Source: Poecilobothrus nobilitatus (taxonomy: Eukaryota > Arthropoda > Insecta > Diptera > Dolichopodidae). From it: a stretch of 64,000 nt of DNA. The position numbers and the translations under genes are program-made. This document shows positions 48,396 through 61,391 of the stretch, in pieces (position 1 is the stretch's first letter; every line of letters starts with the position of its first letter). The DNA is taken from the NCBI GenBank assembly GCA_947095535.1, contig OX352774.1, positions 247,777,825 through 247,841,824 of the forward strand, given 5' to 3'. The notes beneath the pieces were generated by a model. That model was not told the DNA's origin and searched no databases. It worked only from the letters and a program-made list of their open reading frames with translations.

Positions 48396-49540
48396 AGGTA
48401 GAAGTGGGTATAGTGGAGAATTGTGGGTATAGTGGAAAATCTGTTTTTTTTCGGTTTAAATAAGGAAATAACGAACATTTTAAATTTTTGAAATATTTCA
48501 AATAAAAGTAAACATAGTAGGCTATGATTACCAAAAATATCAAAATTCTGTCATAATTTTATTAATATTAAAATAGTGTTTATTTATGTGTAGTCGTCAA
48601 GTTTTTACAGAAGTAAGAGTTTCTAAAGAAAAAAGCTAAGGTAAGTCTCTGAAGTTTTTGTTAATTTATACAATTTTAAAAATAATAATGGCACAGTAAA
48701 TTTATAATTTCGAATTAAAAAAGTCTATTTTAATTAATTAAAACTAAAAAATTGAGTTTTTTTTTGTTTTGAATATGTTTTTATTGTATCTCCACTATAT
48801 AAGCACTTAAAGTGCTTGAAGTCGGTTTAGTGGAGAAATTTTCCAGTAAACATGCAATTTAAAGTTTTAAGTTTTATTAAATAATTTAATACCTAATTTA
48901 ACAATTTAAAAAAAAATAAAAGAAATTTAGAGAAAATTAACTAATTTTACTAAAATTATTAAATGGAAATACTGTATTAGTACAAAAAAGTCGTGAATTA
49001 TACAGTTAAAGTAGGAACACTGTAACAAAATATTATATCCACAATACCTACATCAAAATATTGTTTTTTTTTTAAATGTTTTTAAGCTACTTTTTTAAAA
49101 TAAAATTTACAAGCATAGTTACATAGAAATTAATTTAACAGAAGAATAACCGTTATTAATTTTTTTATATAAAGATAATAAAAAATTATTGTACTTATAA
49201 GAAAAATAAAAATGTCCCAAAATAAAGACTGATACAAATTCTAACTTTTATATCTTTAAAATATTTGCACTAAATATACCTTTCTCCACTAAACCCGCAT
49301 TTTATATGTCCAATAAATAAACAAATGTCGCCACTAAACAAGCGTTGAACTATAACGTTGAAAAATTAATTTAAAACTAAAATATTTGAAAATTAATATA
49401 AAATATAACTAAAATGTATTTAAAATACCTCTATCCTAATACTTAAAAATAAAAAAATGAAAAAAAATAAATACTTCATATTTTATAGTTTATCAAAGTC
49501 TTATTTAAAAATTATATCTCCACTAAACCCACACTTACCT
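48396..49540. mobile_element. Inverted-repeat element with CCACTAAACC boxes, copy 1 (1,145 bp)
   Basis: The left end AGGTAGAAGTGGGTATAGTG and the right end CCACTAAACCCACACTTACC T are inverted relatives. Box copies of the form (T)CTCCACTA(A/T)A continue inside: GGGTATAGTGGA twice at the left end; a central hairpin-forming pair TCTCCACTA (48,789) / TAGTGGAGA (48,828) around AAGCACTTAAAGTGCTT; and CTCCACTAAACCCGC (49,285), GCCACTAAACAAGC (49,331) and TCTCCACTAAACCC (49,517). No transposase frame. A non-autonomous DNA element is likely; flanks end in TA on the right only, so the target duplication is unresolved. Confidence 0.65.
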
Positions 49541-49647
49541 TAGATAATATTATTTTAATGAAATTTTATATCTTTTAATATAAAATTTTTCCATACCGCT
49601 AATGTGTAATTAACATAAGTATGTACGTATATACATCTATGTATATA

Positions 49648-50882
49648 AGGTAAAAGTGGGTAAAGTGGAGAGGTATTGGTATAGTGAAGAATCTGTGCTT
49701 TTGTTTTTTTAATAAAATATAGATAATATTAATAGTTTTATACTTTTATCTTTTTTTAAATGTAAGATTGAATATTAACGTAGATACACAAAAAATATCT
49801 AAGTTCTATCATAATTTTATTAATATAAAAAAAATCTTTATTTGTTCGAGATTTAAAATTTTGCCATTTGGCAATATATTTCATATGAAAATTATTAAAA
49901 GAATTCACCAAAGTTTTTGTTGATTTTTTACGTTTGAAATTAAATAATTTTATAATAAATGAATCGTTTGTTATTAAAAAAATCTATTTTAATTAATTTA
50001 ATTAAAAAAATTTAATTTTTGTTATTTTAAATATATTTAATTTGTATCTCCACTATACTTAACACATAAATTATTTGTAGTGGGTTTAGTGAATATAATC
50101 GGCCTACTAAACATGAAATTTGTAGTTTTAATTTTTATTAATTATAATTAAATAAATAATTTAACAATTTAGATCCAAATTTAAAAAAATGTATAGAATA
50201 TAAATTAATTTTGTTAAAATTATTAAATGGATATATTATATTTGGTACAAGAAGGCTCTTAATAAAAAATAAAATTATGAACAATTCATATAAGTATGTA
50301 AGTTATCTCCACAATGCATGCATAGAATTTAGAAAGAATACCGTAGTATTTAGATTCTAATTTTTTTCAATAAATAATATTTTAAACTTAATTTTATAAA
50401 TGTTTATGTTTTGTTAACTATTTAATTTTTTTTTTATTTTCTAATAAGTTAGTAGAATTGTTTTTTATTTTATACTGAAATATAGCTATTAATATTTTTT
50501 ATGTTAGGTATAAAAATATTTTAAATATTATTTTTCATTTTTCTAATAAATATTTTTTAAAGCAAAGTTATTACATCTGCACTAAACGCTTATTTTATGT
50601 ACTTATGCATTATTACTTCTTAAGGAATATTATCATGTCTCCACTAAACCCTCATTTTGTATAACCACTAAACAAACAAAATTTTTTTTTTGCTATATCC
50701 ACTAAACCAGCATCGGATAGTAATGTTTAAAATTAAATTAAAAACTAATATAAATAAAAAAATAAAACAAAAATGTATTTAAAATTGTTAAATCTATTAT
50801 TAAAAAAAATAAATACTTTATGTTTGAGAAACTATAAAAGCATTATTAAAAAATTATATCGCCACTACACCCACTTTTACCT
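49648..50882. mobile_element. Inverted-repeat element with CCACTAAACC boxes, copy 2 (1,235 bp)
   Basis: It starts AGGTAAAAGTGGGTAAAGTG and ends CACTACACCCACTTTTACCT, a cleaner terminal inversion than copy 1 (AGGTAAAAGTGGGT / ACCCACTTTTACCT). TA flanks both ends. Box order parallels copy 1: TATAGTGAAG near the left end, central TCTCCACTATAC (50,046) / GGGTTTAGTGAATA (50,086), then GCACTAAACGC, TCTCCACTAAACCC (50,638), ACCACTAAACAAAC, TCCACTAAACCAGC (50,699) and the right end. It lies 107 bp from copy 1 in the same orientation, clearly diverged from it. The open frames starting at 50,773 and 50,898 straddle its right end and are fortuitous. Confidence 0.7.
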
Positions 50883-51814
50883 TACATATAATTATATATG
50901 TATTTTGTTTTTGTCACACATTCATTTAAATACAATACAAATTGTATACTTAAGTGTCAAAATTATTATGTTCATGTAAATGATAATGTCAAAAACATCA
51001 CTAATAACACAATGCAATATATACCCAATAAACTTTCACTAAAAAACGCTTCAAAAAAACACATACTTATTCAAAAACAAAAATTAAATGTTTTCAAAGT
51101 ACTTATAGAAACTATAAAATAGTTATATAAGAAGAACCTAAAAAATTGTCGAGCACATTTGTGTTATCCGATTTATATGAACCGAGTTAACATTTTCCTA
51201 TTGCAATACTCAAATAATCCCATTCCTAATTTTAAGAAAAAAAAAATTCTCGCATCACTTTCGTATCCCTGTTTCTACTGTACTGCAAAAGCAATTTGGG
51301 TATTTAGCAATCACGTTACAGAATAAGGTAAGGTAAATACCAAATCCAGTAAGTAAAAATCTCACTATAGGGTATAGATTTTTTTAGTTTCATTAGAAGA
51401 TTTCCACTATATTTATTTAGAAAATATTTAGGAAATAATTAGGAAAAAAAACAGTTTAGATTAAAATATAAAAAAAAATTCAAGTCAATAATTACCTAAG
51501 AAACCATAAAATAGTGAAGAAGTGCATTAGTATTTTATATGTTTAATGCACAGTGTGAAAAATATGAACTTTTGCAATTAAAAGTCCTATAGAATAAATT
51601 AAGAATAGAATAGTGTGTTGAATGGAAAAAAAATGTCATAGTTACGTAACATAATTAAAATGCTAAACAAGGATATCAAACATCGGCGATATAATGCAGT
51701 TTAGTGTGCATATAATACATATGATCATTGATAACTATCATCCATAGTAGTTAGTGATCATAATATTATTACTATGTAACTTCTAGTAATTGATGTATGT
51801 ATAGTTATCAAAAG
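50883..51814. other. Non-coding A/T-rich DNA
   Basis: No gene recognised. Mixed sequence with AATAAGGTAAGGTAAATAC at about 51,324 and ATCATTGATAACTATCAT at 51,723. The open frames reaching 50,979 and 51,122 are K/N/I/Y-rich with no motif. Confidence 0.65.
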
Positions 51815-51849
51815 AAGAAAAATTTAAAATTTAAATGAGATTAAGGCCG

Positions 51850-52075
51850 TTTCCGAATCTATCGCACTAGCACTTGACACTCTACACATTGTTTTCTTAC
51901 ATGTATTACTCTTTTAGGGCGAACATTTAGTATACTTAGTCGAGAGTTCACTAAAAGATTGACAGATAATCAAGTGGGATCAGTCAATTTAATGCACTAC
52001 TTTCGAATGCACTAAACAATTTTCAGAGTTTTTCGGAATTAATTTAGTAGCTAGTGCGAAGTGCGATAGAAAGAA
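51850..52075. mobile_element. Small inverted-repeat element (MITE-like) inside the long repeat, copy 1
   Basis: TTCCGAATCTATCGCACTAG near the left edge is answered on the right by TTCGGAATTAATTTAGTAGC and GCTAGTGCGAAGTGCGATAG. CTATCGCACT and GCACTAGC are complementary between arms, though the right arm has an AGTGCGA tandem and a shuffled order. G+C content is clearly above the surroundings. No frame, no certain target duplication. The same element is at 61,427-61,652 because it lies in the duplicated segment. Confidence 0.5.
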
Positions 52076-53741
52076 AAAGAAATTTTTTTTTTTATTACTC
52101 TATGTAATATAAACTAACATTTTTAATTAAAAAAACATTATTTTATTTCTTTCTTTAAAAATTTCTTAGGTTATTAACCTTTTAATACGCAAGTTTTTTT
52201 CTTTGTCTCCAAAAAGGAATTATAATTGCTTTAAGGAAATTAAAATTTGAACTAAAATAAAATGAATATGTAACTAACTAACTAGTTAACTTTTTTTAAC
52301 TGAAACAAGTTTTACAAGTGCTGAAAAATTAAAAATTAAAAAAAAAAAAACAGATTTTTCCTAAATGTAATCTTTAAAAAGAAAACCGCACTTTCATTCC
52401 ATTCCATTCATTCTTTAAAACTCAATTAACTATCATTTAACTAACTATATATCCAGTCCCTTTAAATTTTTTTTTTTTTTTGATTAAGTTCAATACCCAT
52501 TAAATATTCGCATCTTGTCCAATAAATATGCAAATTTTTCACGAAACTTTTTTTTTTTTTTTTTGATATTTATAATTAAAGTTTACAAGATTTTTTTTTT
52601 TAAATTGCATTGAAATTTCTTTTTTTTTGTAAACATCTTAATTTCTTTGAATGACCATCCCAATAACTTATGATAACTAACCGGTTATTATGTCTATGTT
52701 AACATATATAAGATACTTATAACAGAATTTTTTAAAACATATTTTCTTAATTATATATATATATCAGTATAATTATGTGTTATCTTAAGATACATCTTAA
52801 AATAAACTTTAATTTAAAAAAAAAAATGATTACATAAAAAGAAAGTACCTACAAATTTATTTACATATATGTACGTATGATATCCCTTTCTTTTCTTTTT
52901 TACAAAATAAAAAAATAAAACTTAAGATAAATGTCCTGATTTTATTTTACAAAATCTGATAATGATTTTAACTTTTAAATATTTTTGCATCAAACCGCAT
53001 TATTATTTTTTAAAGAAGATGAAAATTAAATAAAACCTGTACCAACCAGTATTTTAAATAAGATTTTAAGATTTTTCTTCCTCTTAACTTGATTAACAAT
53101 TTGATTATCAAAAAAAAAAAAAAAAACACCAAAAGAACAACTTTTACTAATTTTCTTAACAAAAAGTTATGTTCTGTTCATCATCTGAGCCTACATACAT
53201 GTTATTTTTTTTTTGCAAAATTTTAAATTTCCTTATTTGTCATCATATAACTACAATAAAAAAATTTTCCCTTCTTTCTTCTCATCCTTTACTCTTTCCA
53301 ATTTAAACCATTTTTCTTGTTCTTATATTTTTAATACAAGTTTTATATCTTGTTTTTTTTATTTTTTTTATTTTTCTCGTTTTTGTATCTTATAATTATT
53401 ATTATTGTCTGTAAACGAAATGCTATAAAATTAAAACCTTAGGTATAAATTTTATCCATTAACCAATTCAAAAAAAAAAAAAAAAAAACGAAATTCTCTG
53501 AAATTTTAACACGATTGGCAAAATTTGTGTGTTGAATTTCAAAATATGAAATACGAGGGAAATCATAAAAAAAAAAAAAAAAAAAACAAAAATTCTAAAT
53601 TTAAAAGAATGATACAATGGAGATAAGATACGAGAAGTAATTATTGCAAAACCACGAAAAAAAAAAACAAATTTTTTTTTAATGCTTAAAGAAATTTTTT
53701 AAGAAATCAAGAAAGAAGTGAAGTGAAGTGTTTATGAAGAA

Positions 53742-53811
53742 GAAGAATAAGAAGAAGAGGTTAGAAGAGATTAAAAGAAGAATAAGAAGAAGAGGTTAGA
53801 AGAGATGAAAA
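53742..53811. repeat. 35-bp tandem pair, purine-rich
   Basis: GAAGAATAAGAAGAAGAGGT...GAAGAGATTAAAA is followed immediately by the same 35 bp with ATGAAAA for ATTAAAA. It is preceded by GAAGTGAAGTGAAGTG-type short repeats. Present identically in the second long-repeat copy near 63,321-63,390. Confidence 0.85.
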
Positions 53812-55594
53812 GAAGAGTAAAAACTATGTTTTAAACGTAAATGAATGTTAAAAAAAAAAAACTTGTTGGTTTGGCTTTTTTTTTAATGTATGGTTTTTAT
53901 TTATGTGAGAAGATATGTGCGACGCGAAAGATGATGTCAATAAAAACAAAAAAAAAAAAAACAAAAAATAATAATATTTAATAATAAAAATTAACTAAAC
54001 AAAAAAAAAAATCTTAAGATAAGGAAAAAATAAATTATATTTTAAGATATATTATGTGTATATATATATACTTATCATATATAAGTACATATATTTATGA
54101 ATTATTTGAATGGTTTTTGAAATATTGTAGAAATACCATAAAAAAATATTGTAGCTTTATCTCTTTTGTTTTTTTTTTTTGTTGTGAAGGGGTTCAAGAA
54201 CACGAAAAGTAGATTTGGACAGTTAAGAATTAAATGCTAGGTAGAAAATTATAAATTTTGCTCAGAAATTTTTTTTTTTTTTTTAATTTCTGATGGATAG
54301 TTTTAAGTTTTGAAAAAAAAAAATGTTCAATATTGTATCGTCCGGTATAAAGCACGGAAATTAAACTTTACGAATTATTTTGATATTTATTAGGTAAGTG
54401 TGAAATATTCTAATTAAACACTAAGAAATCATTTGATCAGAATTAAGGTAGATATACTCTGATAAATTGCTAAAGCAAAACATAAGTAGTTAAGTATACT
54501 TATATACGTATGTAACAACTACTTAACTATATACATACTTATATAAGTACTTAATACTACTTTGGTGATATTTAACTTTTACACGTAAAACTAAGAATTA
54601 AATAAGTACATCCTACTTAACTGAAATTAATATTCTCGATTTTTCCCCGTTTTTTATCTTTTATCGATCAGACCGAATTTTTGAAAACAAATTATGATAA
54701 GTACTTATGGATGGATGTATACATGTACATATATATATATATACATATATATGTATATATAATATATAATAAGATTAGAAAAATTAATCTTATGTAATAG
54801 CATATTTTAACTAATTTTTATTCTTAAAAACTGTATCTTAGATTTTAGTGAATTCCATTACTACATTCCATAACTACTCCTACTGCATAAGTAACTGTTA
54901 AAAAGTAATTCGATCAAATTTATACTAAGTATATGTTAAATATTATTATATAATCATGATAATGCTGTAATTCGGTCTGAAAACCGCTCCATTTGAATAC
55001 AAAGAAATATGTATATTATAATATGTATACTATAACAATACATGGGAGAATTAATTTCATTATTTATATAAACATAGTATGCTTATATTTAAAAGTAAGC
55101 ACTTAAGTAATTAAAAATATACTTACCAGTAATTAAAAAATAATTAACAATAAGTAAATTACATACTTCATATAACTATAAAAAAAAAACATTTTTTAAA
55201 ATTTCATAGGTAATTTATTAAATAATCTACAATTAAGCAAACTTTCAAATAAACAACTTTTTTAAAAAAAAAAAACACATCATAAAATTTATTATATCAC
55301 ATTTTTCATTAAAATTTAACGCATTTCTGAAATTATTTCAGAAATTTTTCTTAATTAATCAATGAAAAAAATATATTATAAAGATACATTCTAAGAAAAT
55401 GAATGGAATGTTCATAAGTAAGAACTTATTAAAATTAAAAAAGTCAAATGATCGAATACTTATAAATTTATTGTTAAATATATTTTATAAATTTTAAGAA
55501 AAATATTTAACTATAAGCTGTTTCAAAAAACTAAAGATGATTAATTAATTTTTTATTAGCATGGAACCATTATATTTTGTTTCTATTTTGAATA

Positions 55595-55720
55595 TTGAGT
55601 CGAATGCATAAAACTGAACTTGATCTCCCCTTTCCAAACAAAAACTATACGCTTAAACTCGTATTGTTTGCTTGAAAAAATGAAATTATAGTGCAAGCTG
55701 TTTTTATGTATTCGACCCAT
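55595..55720. mobile_element. Very short MITE, about 125 bp
   Basis: TGAGTCGAATGCATAAAAC at the left (from 55,596) is inverted at the right as GTTTTTATGTATTCGACCCA (55,700-55,719). The complement of the right end, TGGGTCGAATACATAAAAAC, differs by a few bases. Inner sequence also pairs (GAACTTG against GTGCAAGC) and contains CTCCCCTTTCC. G+C content is above the background. No certain target duplication. Confidence 0.6.
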
Positions 55721-56903
55721 TCTAACTTAAAATAAGTCTTTAATAAGTAAGTACTTAAATATTTATTAATTTTCAGTTTTTATTTTTTTGTCAATTTTAA
55801 AAATATTTTAAATTAGAATTTAAGTATAAGTACTTAATTTATCCATAGTTTAAAAGAGAATTTATAAGTAGGGTCTTATATTTTGAGTTACGACTAAATC
55901 AAGCCCTCATCTGCTCAAATTTCAATATATTTAAATAAAATATAACTGGAGAACATACCTACTTAATAAACATTCAAAGAAATATCTTTAAATAATTTAA
56001 TGAGTTCATTATTTTATCTTAATTTTGACATTGATATGCCCTTCATAATTAACACAATTAAGTAAATAATAAATTTTCAAAATATAAATATTAATAAAAC
56101 AAATAATAAATATATGACATTAAAAACACCTAAAAACTTATTTACTTATGTATTGAATAAACCACAAAACAATATGCAACTATATATAAGTAGTTATAAG
56201 TATATATTTTATCAATTTAGTAATTTATTCAAGAACGATTTAAAAATAATAAATTTTTGGTTTTTCCTAAAAAAAAAAAAACGAAAAATATTGAGTAATT
56301 TCTGATTAAAAATAAATGCTTATCATATTTAAATAATTATCATACTAAAAATAAATAATTTTTTTTAAATAAGTAAGTACATATTTATTTCTTGGATAAA
56401 TATATACATTTGTACATACACACATATGTAAAAATCAATTTTACATAAATTGATCTGAAAGTAATTTCTTCGGTATAATGTAAGGCGGATGACAATTGTG
56501 ACTAATGTCAGAAGTACTGTAACTTAGTTAAGTACTTAGTTATATATGTAGGTAAAATATGTATACATTTGATATTAATTATCCTTGGAATAAATTTTAA
56601 TTGTTAAAAGTTTAATTTTTTGTTTTATATAATATTCTTTTAAATAAATGCTGGATAAATTTCAATTTTCTGATAAAAGAAAATGCAAGAATTATTTAAA
56701 TCTATTACAAAAGTATAATAGATAGCCAGAAAGTACTTAGTTACTTATATTATGTTTCTTTATATATGTTCACTAAGCATTCCTATACGGTGTAACTATT
56801 TAAAATAATTACAGTTATTCCAACAAAATTTTGCAGCAATAAGTAATCCTGTAAACCAGAAAGAGGTCGTTTAATACTTTTTTTTAGTTATTACTGCGTT
56901 GAG

Positions 56904-56942
56904 CGAGAGCTCGGTCTGCATTCTAGTACGAGAGCTCGGTCT
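56904..56942. repeat. Direct repeat of CGAGAGCTCGGTCT
   Basis: CGAGAGCTCGGTCT occurs at 56,904-56,917 and 56,929-56,942, period 25. It includes the palindrome GAGCTC and is conspicuously G+C-rich for this region. Confidence 0.8.
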
Positions 56943-56984
56943 TGCATAAACAATTAGATCGATTAAGATTAGATTATATACAGA

Positions 56985-57205
56985 ATCATTACCAGCACTA
57001 GCTAAGGAAGTTTACTGAATGAACTTGAAGACGATAAATTAACAGATTCCGGCCAGTCGTTTGGCTACAAATATTTAATAAATTTCGTTAGACACGTTAT
57101 GACAAAAGAGTCTATTAAAAGTTTTTCATCTTTTCGAGAATATTTTAATGATGTTAATGTACATTCAATCAATTTTCCTAAAGTTCTTGTAACTTGTTCC
57201 GGCAT
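56985..57205 (-). pseudogene. Coding-like relic, unidentified
   Basis: From an ATG at 57,205 on the minus strand a frame reads MPEQVTRTLGKLIECTLT, then SLKYSRKDEKLLIDSFVITC and LTKFIKYL, to TAG at 57,065-57,067. The same frame stays open beyond the stop (PNDWPESVNLSSSSSFSKLP, then TAG). Residue composition is balanced and helix-like and G+C content is raised. It may be one decayed coding unit of at least 65 residues with a premature stop. No splice sites or family motif recognised. Confidence 0.3.
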
Positions 57206-60200
57206 TTTTATTCCTTGCTGTATAAATTGTTTAACTTATTGAGCTTAAACTTTGAGGCTGATGATTTACCTTAAATTTATTTTTCACGAAAATATTTAAC
57301 AGTAATACAATCAAAGTAGAAAAGTCCTCCTAGTTTTAAATAAAATTAAAATTTAAAATCTTACATATTATGTTAACTACTTACTTATTTATTTAAATTG
57401 ATAGTTAATTCAATAAGTCTACATATAAATATATATATATACTTATGTAATTATATAAGTATGTATATATATTTGTAAAAAATATGATAAATCACTTGAT
57501 TAACTAATTAATTATAAAAAATGTATAAATCAATCATAACTAAGTAGTTAGAGCTTTTTTGCTTTTTTTTTTTGTTCTCGAAAATACAAAAGGATTTTAA
57601 AATTTCATCAAGATCTCAAACGTGAAATTCGAGAAACAAAAAGAATAAAACCAAAACAAAACAAAAATGCTTAGTTACATACGTTTATGTATTTAATTTC
57701 GGAATAAATACAAAAAATATAAACAATTTTAATATAATAAAATTCATTAAAAATAAAAATATTACTTAATTCAGAACTTATCATTAAAATAATAATTCAA
57801 TAAGTATTATTTTTTAAAATAAAATGAAAGTTCATTATTTTATTTCGAGAACCATCTATTCATCAGTATTAGTGACTGATTTATCACTACAGATGTAAGT
57901 ATTTTTTTAATATTTAGTCGTTTTAAAATGAAAATTAGTCAAAAGTTTTTAATAAACACTTAGACTACTTAAGTACTTACTTTATTTTATTTTAAAAAGT
58001 TAAGCGACTAGTGAATCTGTCTTGTCAGAACTAGAAGACTTTAAATTATTTGCACAAAATTCAAAATGAATATATATATATGTATTGTATATATTAGTAA
58101 AAGTAATTAATGTATTTAAGTACTACGCAATAATATTTCAGTACAAATTAGAACTAAGTAACTATTTAATGTGATATGAATTTTTTTAATTGAATGAATA
58201 AAATTTCAAGACACGGTAATATTTTTAAAGATTTTTCTAAATGAGAATTTGATGAATAACTAATTATATAAAGTATAACCTCAAATTAATCAGCATATAT
58301 AATATAACTATTTGAATTTGACAAATTTTGTATTTACTTATATTATTAAGTATTTAATACCGTAAGTAACTTGTTATAAGTACTTAGACAGAAACTGGTC
58401 AGAATATTATCTTGCAACTTTCAAAAATGAGTTACACTCTTTATTTATTCAAAGAATTTTAGTAATTAAGTAAGTAAGTAAGTTCATGCTTTTAAAAGTT
58501 ATTTCAAGCGATTATTATTTTTAACTAGTTACTTATACAGCAAACATTTTTATTTTCTATACTTAGTTGCTTAACTCTTATTTTCCATTTATCTTAAGCT
58601 ACATCAAATTAAGTTTCTTGGTCAAAATAATTAAGAATATAGGTAAGTATTAGAAATTTTCAGCAATATTGTAATTATATTAAGTAGTAAAATTTTCGTG
58701 TAAATACTTATAGTTAGCCCATAATGTGTTGCTTTCATTGATCTCTCCTGTTTTTTGACACGCAAACAAATTAAAAGCCTATATTTTTATTCGTAGAATC
58801 GATTAAGAAATATAAATTGAAATTTCATTCAAAGTCACTAATAATAAGAATTTATTCATTCATTTTCATTTGGTTAAAATTCTTTTAACATAAAAATCAT
58901 TTGATAAAAATTCCATTTATACTAACTAATGGGGCATTTTTCATAAAAGACAATAAAAAAAAGGACTTTTATTGCATAAAATTTAAGTATAATAAAAAAT
59001 ATTTATTAATTATAAAAAAAAAATAAAATAAAGTACTTAAGTATTTTGTTATTTATTTTATATACATAACTATATATGTAAGTACTTATGTGGACAATTA
59101 CTTATACTACATAATTAAAGTACTTATTTTCCTAAAATAATTTTTGTTAACTATGTAAGTACTGCTTTTATATTAAATTTTATAGACTCAACGGTAATAC
59201 AGGTCAATAACTTAATTTTTAATTAAAAATAAAATAAAATAACGTTTTGTTAAATTTATCTTACATAATCTATAACTAACTACTTTATTTATATTTCGAT
59301 GTATCTATATTAAAGTTAACATATGTACTTAAATCAAAAATAAGTTTTCAACCAATCATAACTATACTTATTAAGTATTTTGTTCCCATAACTATTTATT
59401 AAAAAAATTTTATTTTATTTTTGTATCTTATCAACAATAAAAACAAAAATTCTTATCAATATTTATAGAAGGTTTTTGATTAGTTATTCTAATTTTTTTT
59501 CCATTCTCTCATAATATAAAACAAATAACCTAAGTAGGTATATGTACACACATATTATTTAAGTAAGTATAATGATTAATATTAAAAATAAAAATTTAAG
59601 TAACAAAATAATAATAACATGCATGACCTAGCAAACAAAAACAAAAATATCTCTAAGTTAAACGTATAAATTCGCAACAGTTAATCGTTATTTGATATTA
59701 GATATGAAAAAATGTTTTTATCTAAGGCTTTTGGTTAGGATTCAATTAAACAAAAACAAAAAGTTAAATTAAACTGATATAAGTAAGTATGATGTATATA
59801 TATATATACTTATCTAACTAAACTATAAAAATTAATAAAAAAAATGACTAAATAAATATTTAATTATAATGATAAGATTAAATAAAATTCATAAAAATTA
59901 TTAAACATTGATAAGATATGAAAAAAACTTATACTTAAGTACTTAACGAATGAATGAATTAATGTAAATAAGTACTAAGTATAATGTGTATATGTGTGCA
60001 TATTATGCTTTTTATAAAAGCTGACGATAATAATTAAATAAATATTAATAACTATAAGTAAGTAAATTATGAAAGAAAAACTTATAAAAAACAACATTTC
60101 AATTCGAAACTTTGTATAAATATTTTTTTATTATTTTTTTATGTTCTTAGTACTATAAATATTGATTTGAGAACGCGATTAAAACCATTTTTTTTTTAGA

Positions 60201-61391
60201 TGAAAAAAATATGCTTAAGTATTATATATGTATGTATAAAAATATCATATTACACTTAAGTACTTATATGTACTGAAATTGCACATTTATGTACATAAAC
60301 ATTGAAAATAACTACGTATTAAATTAATTCAAATTAAAAAAAAAAATTAATATGTACTTACTTAGTTTCAGTTTCATTTTGAATTTTATATGGTTGGATA
60401 ATACAGTAGTTAGATTGTTGACTAAGTAAGTACTCATTTCATACGGATCGTATTTAAAGTTAAGACGTTTTTTTAGACGACTAAGCATATAAGTATCTTT
60501 CGATCTAAACCAATATCAGTTAGTCATTTGGCTAAACAAAGAAAGTATCTGAGTATACAATAATAATACTTATTTATTAAAAATCAATAGGTAGAAAAAT
60601 AGAAATAGCAATCAATAAGTAGAAAAATAAGGAGTTAATAAAATAAGCAGTTACTTATACAAACAACAGTTATACTAAGTTACCCAAAAAAAAAAATTCA
60701 AATAAGTACTTACTTACTTATGTACTCTTAACTCTTAAGTATAAAAAAAAACAATTTTAATTAACATACTTATAAGTACCTTAGTTATAACTTATAAGTA
60801 AAACTATATACGTACTAAGTATCGAACGTTTGGTAATTGAGAGTCAATTTCTTGAGAACCAATGTAATATGTAAAAATATCTTAACAAACTCCGACTGTC
60901 CAAATATAACTCTTTCTTGTTCTAATATTAAGTACTTATACTTAGGTAGGTATATATATATTTTTGGTATAGTTTATATACTTAATTATTTTTGGTAAGT
61001 AAGTAAATATACTTACATAGAAAATGTTTTAGCCCAAGCAAAAATTTTTTATGATTAAATGATTAAAGGTAACGGTACATGTAAAATTCTAATATTTCTA
61101 GGAATATTTTAATTTGTTGCTAATTTTTTTGATATCCTAAATTTAAGAACGTTAGTCCAACTTTAGTTTTATTGTACATTAGTAACTAAGTAATAACTAT
61201 ACCTTCTTGTTACATATAAATAATTAAAGTTGTTATAAGCATTCTTAAGTTTCTATATTTTTTTTCGGATAAGTTTACGAAGTATATTAAAAAGCATCTC
61301 TAGAGAGAGATTAAAAAGCCTTATTAATTACTTTTGACTGGGGTCGTTGAAAGTTATAACTATATGCATATATACTTAGGTATAACCGATT

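Larger units (their letters stand above)
51815..54421 (+). repeat. Long direct repeat, copy 1 (2.6 kb, ~99.9% identical to 61,392-64,000)
   Basis: From AAGAAAAATTTAAAATTTAA onward this segment matches the window's last 2.6 kb. The offset is 9,577 bp, later 9,579 because of homopolymer length changes. I found two substitutions (G at 53,619 against A at 63,196; G at 54,357 against A at 63,936) and three differing A/T runs. Contents are a small inverted-repeat element (51,850-52,075), poly(T)/poly(A) DNA, a 35-bp tandem pair (53,742-53,811) and (TA)n. A 60-codon frame at 53,213-53,395 is low-complexity (F, S, Y, N). The right limit is not visible because copy 2 leaves the window. Confidence 0.95.
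54422..61391. other. Non-coding spacer between the long repeats, rich in AAGTACTT palindromes
   Basis: About 7 kb with few homopolymers of ten or more but very many TAAGTA, TACTTA, TAAGTAAGTA and palindromic AAGTACTT or ACTTAAGT motifs, for example at 55,747, 57,968, 58,378, 59,031, 59,936, 60,257, 60,703 and 60,929. TATATA/TATGTA clusters occur at 54,060-54,090, 54,725-54,770 and 57,425-57,475. Within it lie a ~125-bp inverted-repeat element (55,595) and a coding-like relic (57.0-57.2 kb). The frame at 56,114-56,305 is N/K/I-rich and fortuitous. Confidence 0.65.

Noticed and set aside
53213..53395. 60-codon frame present twice (also 62,790-62,972) with identical residues
   Set aside because: Identity is explained by the recent 2.6-kb duplication; the peptide is low-complexity F/S/Y/N and gives no evidence of selection.
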